DNA of 32,709 bases from Chloroflexota bacterium (GTDB lineage Bacteria; Chloroflexota; Limnocylindria; Limnocylindrales; CSP1-4), in NCBI GenBank assembly GCA_021789355.1, contig JAJYJR010000005.1, positions 1 to 32,709 on the forward strand. Reading direction: 5' to 3'. A program made the position numbers and the translations under genes. Of the stretch, positions 32,334 to 32,709 are shown piece by piece. Position 1 is the first letter of the stretch. Every line of letters begins with the position of its first letter. The notes below the pieces were generated by a model that was given only the letters and a program-made list of their open reading frames with translations, was not told the DNA's origin and made no database searches.

Positions 32334-32709
32334 TCAGGGAGCCGTGGGCGTGAGCGATGGCTTCGGACCTGCCGGGACCGTCGTCCGATCGCCGAGGCCG
32401 TCAAGTTTCGGCCCCATCAACGCTCCGGCGGCGACGCCCAGCCCGCGGGTGAGCCCCGCGAGCTCCCCGAGCGAGGGGTCCTGGCCGAGCTCGATCCGCC
32501 GCAGGCGGCGCGGCGTCAGGCCCGCGCGGCGGGCCACGGCGACCGGGGAGAGGCCAAGCTCTGCGCGCATCTCCCGCACGGCGCGGCCGAGCGCGAGATC
32601 GCGCGAGCCATCGCGCCGGCTGGTGCGACGGCGGCCCCGCACCGCTGGCACCGCGACGAGGAGCGCCTCAAGGGGGACAGCCAGCGCGGCACACAGCGCG
32701 ACCGCGTCG
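32334..32709 (-). CDS. XRE-type HTH regulator, probably two HTH domains, 5' end cut by window edge
   Basis: The frame is open from the right window edge. Its first visible residues, DAVALCAALAVPLEALL, look like the final helix of an XRE domain. A second complete XRE domain follows: LGRAVREMRAELGLSPVAVA, RRAGLTPRRLRRIELGQDPS and LGELAGLTRGLGVAAGALMG. A start at the internal GTG near 32651 would give 105 residues with only one HTH. The protein probably binds DNA as a dimer and may act on the palindrome at 32282, which lies in its downstream flank above the integrase. Domain duplication is inferred from a partial motif. Confidence 0.75.
   Translation of the reverse strand, partial: DAVALCAALAVPLEALLVAVPAVRGRRRTSRRDGSRDLALGRAVREMRAELGLSPVAVARRAGLTPRRLRRIELGQDPSLGELAGLTRGLGVAAGALMGPKLDGLGDRTTVPAGPKPSLTPTAP

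Noticed and set aside
1..32709. CRISPR arrays, tRNA or rRNA genes, and known phage-defence systems
   Set aside because: I saw no regularly spaced repeats, no tRNA-like T-loop/acceptor pairs, and no nuclease-plus-sensor gene pairs of the defence type; the secreted nuclease is an ExeM-type enzyme, not a defence protein.

Overview
The window is a very GC-rich bacterial segment with compact, strongly GC-biased genes. The gene style (Ala/Ser-rich lipoprotein linkers, a secreted nuclease ending in a PxKF-type domain, many GTG starts) suggests an uncultivated Chloroflexota, perhaps Limnocylindria-like. Actinomycetota cannot be excluded from sequence alone.

Layout. (1) 1-1855: a tyrosine recombinase, cut by the window edge, is divergent from a small protein made of two core-binding-like repeats with no catalytic domain. 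(2) 2166-2855: a class II aldolase. (3) 3371-7976: a secreted HAD acid phosphatase and a secreted LTD/OB/EEP nuclease, together a plausible phosphate or nucleic-acid scavenging pair; a strong terminator follows. (4) 8244-8645: remnant of an IS3-type element. (5) 8652-20458, minus strand: one long operon, read in the order transaldolase-like, SDR, ketopantoate-reductase-like, MBL hydrolase, FAH-family enzyme, CUT1 sugar-binding lipoprotein and two permeases (no ATPase), DUF4432 aldose-epimerase-like, broken FAD oxidoreductase, Zn-dehydrogenase, MFS carrier. (6) 20682-21443, plus strand: a FadR-type GntR regulator. (7) 21457-27908, minus strand: a second operon, read as PotD-like Tat/lipobox binding protein, two permeases, PotA-like ATPase, VOC protein, and a large protein resembling D-apionate lactonase. 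(8) 28051-29346, plus strand: a DUF4038/GH140-type glycoside hydrolase. (9) 29347-32709: degraded serine-recombinase pieces, a tyrosine recombinase, and an XRE-type regulator cut by the right edge.

The main observation is that sections 5-8 look like one regulon. The palindrome ACCGGTCRACCGGT occurs perfectly twice, starting exactly 21 bases upstream of the first base of the start codon of each long operon and just downstream of a TTGACA-type promoter. Weaker copies (10/14 and 11/14) lie at the gntR promoter and just before the DUF4038 gene. The GntR protein is the obvious candidate ligand.

Working model (inference): an extracellular or intracellular glycosidase releases a sugar, possibly a branched one such as apiose, from plant glycans. 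Two ABC importers bring in the sugar or its acid. Dehydrogenases, a lactonase, an FAH-type enzyme and an aldolase then degrade it without any kinase visible in the window. The gene set does not match any complete described pathway that I know. The flanks are rich in recombinase remnants, consistent with an island or an integration hot spot.
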